64,000 nucleotides of DNA. Source: Anthonomus grandis grandis (taxonomy: Eukaryota > Arthropoda > Insecta > Coleoptera > Curculionidae). Shown here in pieces: positions 61,475-64,000 of this stretch. A program made the position numbers and the translations under genes. Where the stretch lies: NCBI RefSeq assembly GCF_022605725.1, contig NC_065548.1, positions 45,935,131-45,999,130 of the forward strand. Reading direction: 5' to 3'. How positions within the stretch are numbered: position 1 is the first letter of the stretch; the number at the start of each line of letters is the position of its first letter. The notes beneath the pieces were generated by a model. The model searched no databases. It saw only the letters and a list, made by a program, of their open reading frames with translations, and had not been told where the DNA came from.

Positions 61475-61800
61475 ACATTTCTAACGTAGTGGTCTGCTGA
61501 TAAGAAACGATCCAGAAGATCGAGCTTAGTTCGACTCCCAAGAGAAATTCCTGCTCATACCATAATTGTGCCTCCTCTATAACTGTGAACCTCCTGTGTA
61601 TGATGGATTTAATTTCTTGTGCCAAGTGACCTTCATACACGTACTCTTTAAGAATCTAGATACAAGACAAAGCGAGATTCATCAGTAAATAAAAAAATTT
61701 GCCATTAATGTTGCTCCTAAGTGACATGTGGTGCTTTTACAGTATCATTTATTCGAGCTTCTAACTCAAGATATCGATCCATATGAGGACTAGTCACCAC
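61475..61800 (-). pseudogene. Tc1/mariner transposase fragment
   Basis: Minus strand: MDRYLELEARINDTV near 61790, then IFLFTDESRFVLYLDS (first catalytic Asp) at 61690-61650 and GGTIMVWAGISLGSRTKLDL at 61570-61520. The rest of the core is missing. It is of the FTDESRF..GGSVMVW class and different from the rosa-type elements. Confidence 0.75.
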
Positions 61801-62836
61801 GAATTTAATAAAAATACCTGGACTACCAATTTAATAAAAAGTAAATGACCACTACTAGGTGGCCACCATTTTACGTGATTGTGTCCTTTCGATGTTGGTC
61901 ACTCTGACAAATTTCAGTTGTGCCAATTGTAGGGAAATAAAACAATTCCATTTTTTGGGAGGTTATGTTTATCAAAACGAAATAGAAAGTTACATTTAGT
62001 TAAGAATATAAGAGAGTTGTGTTAAATCTAAGATTTTTTTTGTACTTTTAAGAATTTCGTTATAACATTATATGAAAGAAAGCAATTCTCACCTAAAATG
62101 AGAAAGAGTTTCAATTCACTTGGGATAAATGCATACACTTTAAGATATTTGTTTTATTGAATCTTTTAAATCCCAATACCATGAAAATGATGATCTTTAT
62201 TTAAATTTTTCCTTGTGTTTACTTAACAAATTCAATTAAAAAAACTTTTATTTTTTTCTATTTTTACTATAAGACTTTCACTTTTCTTCTATGTATCGTG
62301 TTTCCACATTAATAGGTACAACGATCTATAAGTATCAAAATATCGATGATTTTATGAGGGTTTTTAATTAGCAAGGGTTTATATAGTAAAAATAAACAAC
62401 TCTAAGTATATATTATTCTATGATAAACAACACAGACAGACCATTCACAATAATTCGGTTTTGAGAAACAGTGTATCAAATTCGTTTCAATAAGGATGCT
62501 AATACATAAAAAAAAACAGCAAAATGGTTACTTGATAGTTCCTGTCCAGGCTGCATTTAGGCAAAACGTACAACGGATTAGCAACGGGCGTTTTGTACCG
62601 AAGCTGCATGTTTCTACTTAATTAAAAGTGTTTGAGAAATTAATCCAAATTCGAAAAAAAAATTATCTACAATCAGAATGGCAGTTTGTTTTTAGTTTAG
62701 GACTAAAGATGCATAATTTTGAGCTCATCCAAGTTGCATCATGAAAATTCCAATTTTCAATTACTATTTTTTTACAGGAGTTAAAATAATAATACATAGT
62801 AGGTAGATACAATGCCTACTATATATACAGGATTAA
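61801..62836. other. No gene recognised
   Basis: AT-rich, no motif. The part next to 62836 may be the terminal region of the MULE element, but I could not see a TIR. Confidence 0.4.
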
Positions 62837-64000
62837 ATGCGATTTTGCGTTGGGTAAATTTTTTCTTACATTTTCAGCCAAATTTCTTCTTCGTTTTGGT
62901 TTCACTTTTTCGCCCTTCGCTGATCTACCAATAGGAAGACGTTTGCTACCCCTAGTTACGCCAGGTCTTCTTCTAGCGACTGAGGTTGGTTGTACCCGAA
63001 TTGCAGCACCACCTCGATGCCTTAAGGCAAACGTGCTTCCGCAAGTACTCAGAAAAGTATCCCAATTACTTTTGGTTTTTACACGGTCCAGTGTTCGCGA
63101 GCAAATGCTTATAAGTGATTTTTGACGCTAAAATCTTCAAAATTAGAAGAGCATGGTCGAAAGGAATCTTTATCGCTGCTCGTTGTTTCAACAAGAGGAG
63201 CGTAAAACTCCTTTGACTTAGCTTTTTGTCCCAAGGCCAATACAGCCATTGCAAATCTTTTTTCCGTTGTACATGAAACGACATTGAAATAATGAAAAAA
63301 ACGGCAGTTTGGTGCTTACACAAGTTTCCCAGCCTTCCAACCTCGCATGTGCAATGACCCATTTGCATGTCGACTTCGTAAACTAGTTTATTACTGCTAC
63401 TGCTTGGTACATTGAATGAGAATTTTTCAACAAGAACTATGTCTTTTTTTGTCAAATAAGATGCTTATTTCATTTCTTTTTTGAAAATGGCCCTACTCCC
63501 ATTTATTCGTCCGTGAGCAAAATTCAATAAACGTCGAAAATAGTATTGTTCCAGCACAGTACATGTAAAACCAGCTAAGGCCACGATATTGTAGGCCTTG
63601 CATCGATTTAACACAATATTTTTGTACAGCCTGACAGATATTTCAGAAAAATTATTTGTTTAGTGACTATGCGTACTTGCATTTCTGTATGCAAGTACGC
63701 ACCAATAAAGTCGGCGTTTCCAGTAATTCTTCACGTACATAATCCAAGCGGGATATTTTACAGCAGTGTTATTGCTCAATTTAGATTCGAAGCTACTTTC
63801 TGCCATGTCAGCGTTAGAAGACCTCAGTATATTTTTGAAACTATCGTACAATGCTGGTCGGTCGTTTTTTCAATATTATGCTTCTTCTCGCAAAGCCATC
63901 TCCATATTGACTGCCACACGTGAAAAGAGCATAGCAAAAGTTTCGACTCTGGAAATACTTGACTTAATGCTTGCCTCTCCGCTTTACTATCGTCCGTCAT
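62837..64000 (-). pseudogene. MULE-type transposase with SWIM zinc finger, cut by window edge
   Basis: Minus strand, entering at 64000: MTDDSKAERQALSQVFPESK, LLLCSFHVWQSIWRW (MULE core, with the D of TDD and the following E), the frame 63851-63660 with YPAWIMYVKNYWKRRLYWCV, a stop after STHSH, then TNNFSEISVRLYKNIVLNRC and FRRLLNFAHGR. The frame 63455-63066 holds the SWIM finger CTCEVGRLGNLCKHQ (CxC...CxH). 63030-62840 carries a basic tail (VQPTSVARRRPGVTRGSKRL, NLAENVRKNLPNAKSH). Only two or three lesions. The N-terminus lies outside the window. Confidence 0.82.

Noticed and set aside
1..64000. tRNA, rRNA, CRISPR, operons or bacterial promoters
   Set aside because: None seen; the window has eukaryotic transposon structure throughout.

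Overview
This window looks like a piece of an AT-rich animal genome, most likely an arthropod and probably an insect. The evidence is the mix of transposon families: DD41D (rosa-type) mariners, CR1/Jockey-group and RNase H-bearing I/R1-type retrotransposons, hAT, Tc1, MULE, a Penelope-like fragment and an errantivirus-like env remnant. No bacterial gene structure, rRNA or tRNA is visible, and I found no convincing single-copy host gene. Nearly every long reading frame belongs to a transposable element (TE), and nearly all are broken.

Layout. 1-2.0 kb: mariner with TIRs of about 0.36 kb. 2.6-7.7 kb: three-level nest (mariner > CR1/Jockey-type element > I-type RNase H element). 7.95-11.8 kb: fairly intact CR1-like element with ORF1 (PHD-like finger, coiled coil) and ORF2 (endonuclease, RT) in overlapping frames joined by an A-AAA-AAC site. 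11.8-13.3 kb: DNA transposon with a DUF7869-like ORF. 14.45-25.75 kb: four-level nest (CR1-like O > retrotransposon C > rosa mariner B > hAT). 26.1-27.8 kb: Tc1 element carrying a 167-bp insert with a hammerhead-like motif. 28.5-36 kb: CR1-like elements E, F and G, with G inside F. 36.4-38.3 kb: I-type and mariner debris.

39.3-42.9 kb: hAT with an 8-bp target duplication, itself hit by an unclassified transposon (39.80-41.37 kb). 44.2-45.1 kb: RTE-like debris. 45.1-49.7 kb: AT-rich blocks flanking CR1-like element K. 49.7-50.7 kb: env-like 3' end with polypurine tract. 51.3-53.2 kb: second, complementary copy of the hAT family. 53.6-56.4 kb: I-type element S. 57.5-59.2 kb: retrotransposon N inside M. 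59.2-61.5 kb: Penelope-like RT fragment next to or around rosa mariner D. 61.5-61.8 kb: Tc1/mariner scrap. 62.8-64 kb: MULE transposase fragment with SWIM finger, running off the window edge.

The insertion order can be read from target-site duplications and from reading frames that become continuous when the inner element is set aside. All family names come from motif recognition by eye, not from a search.
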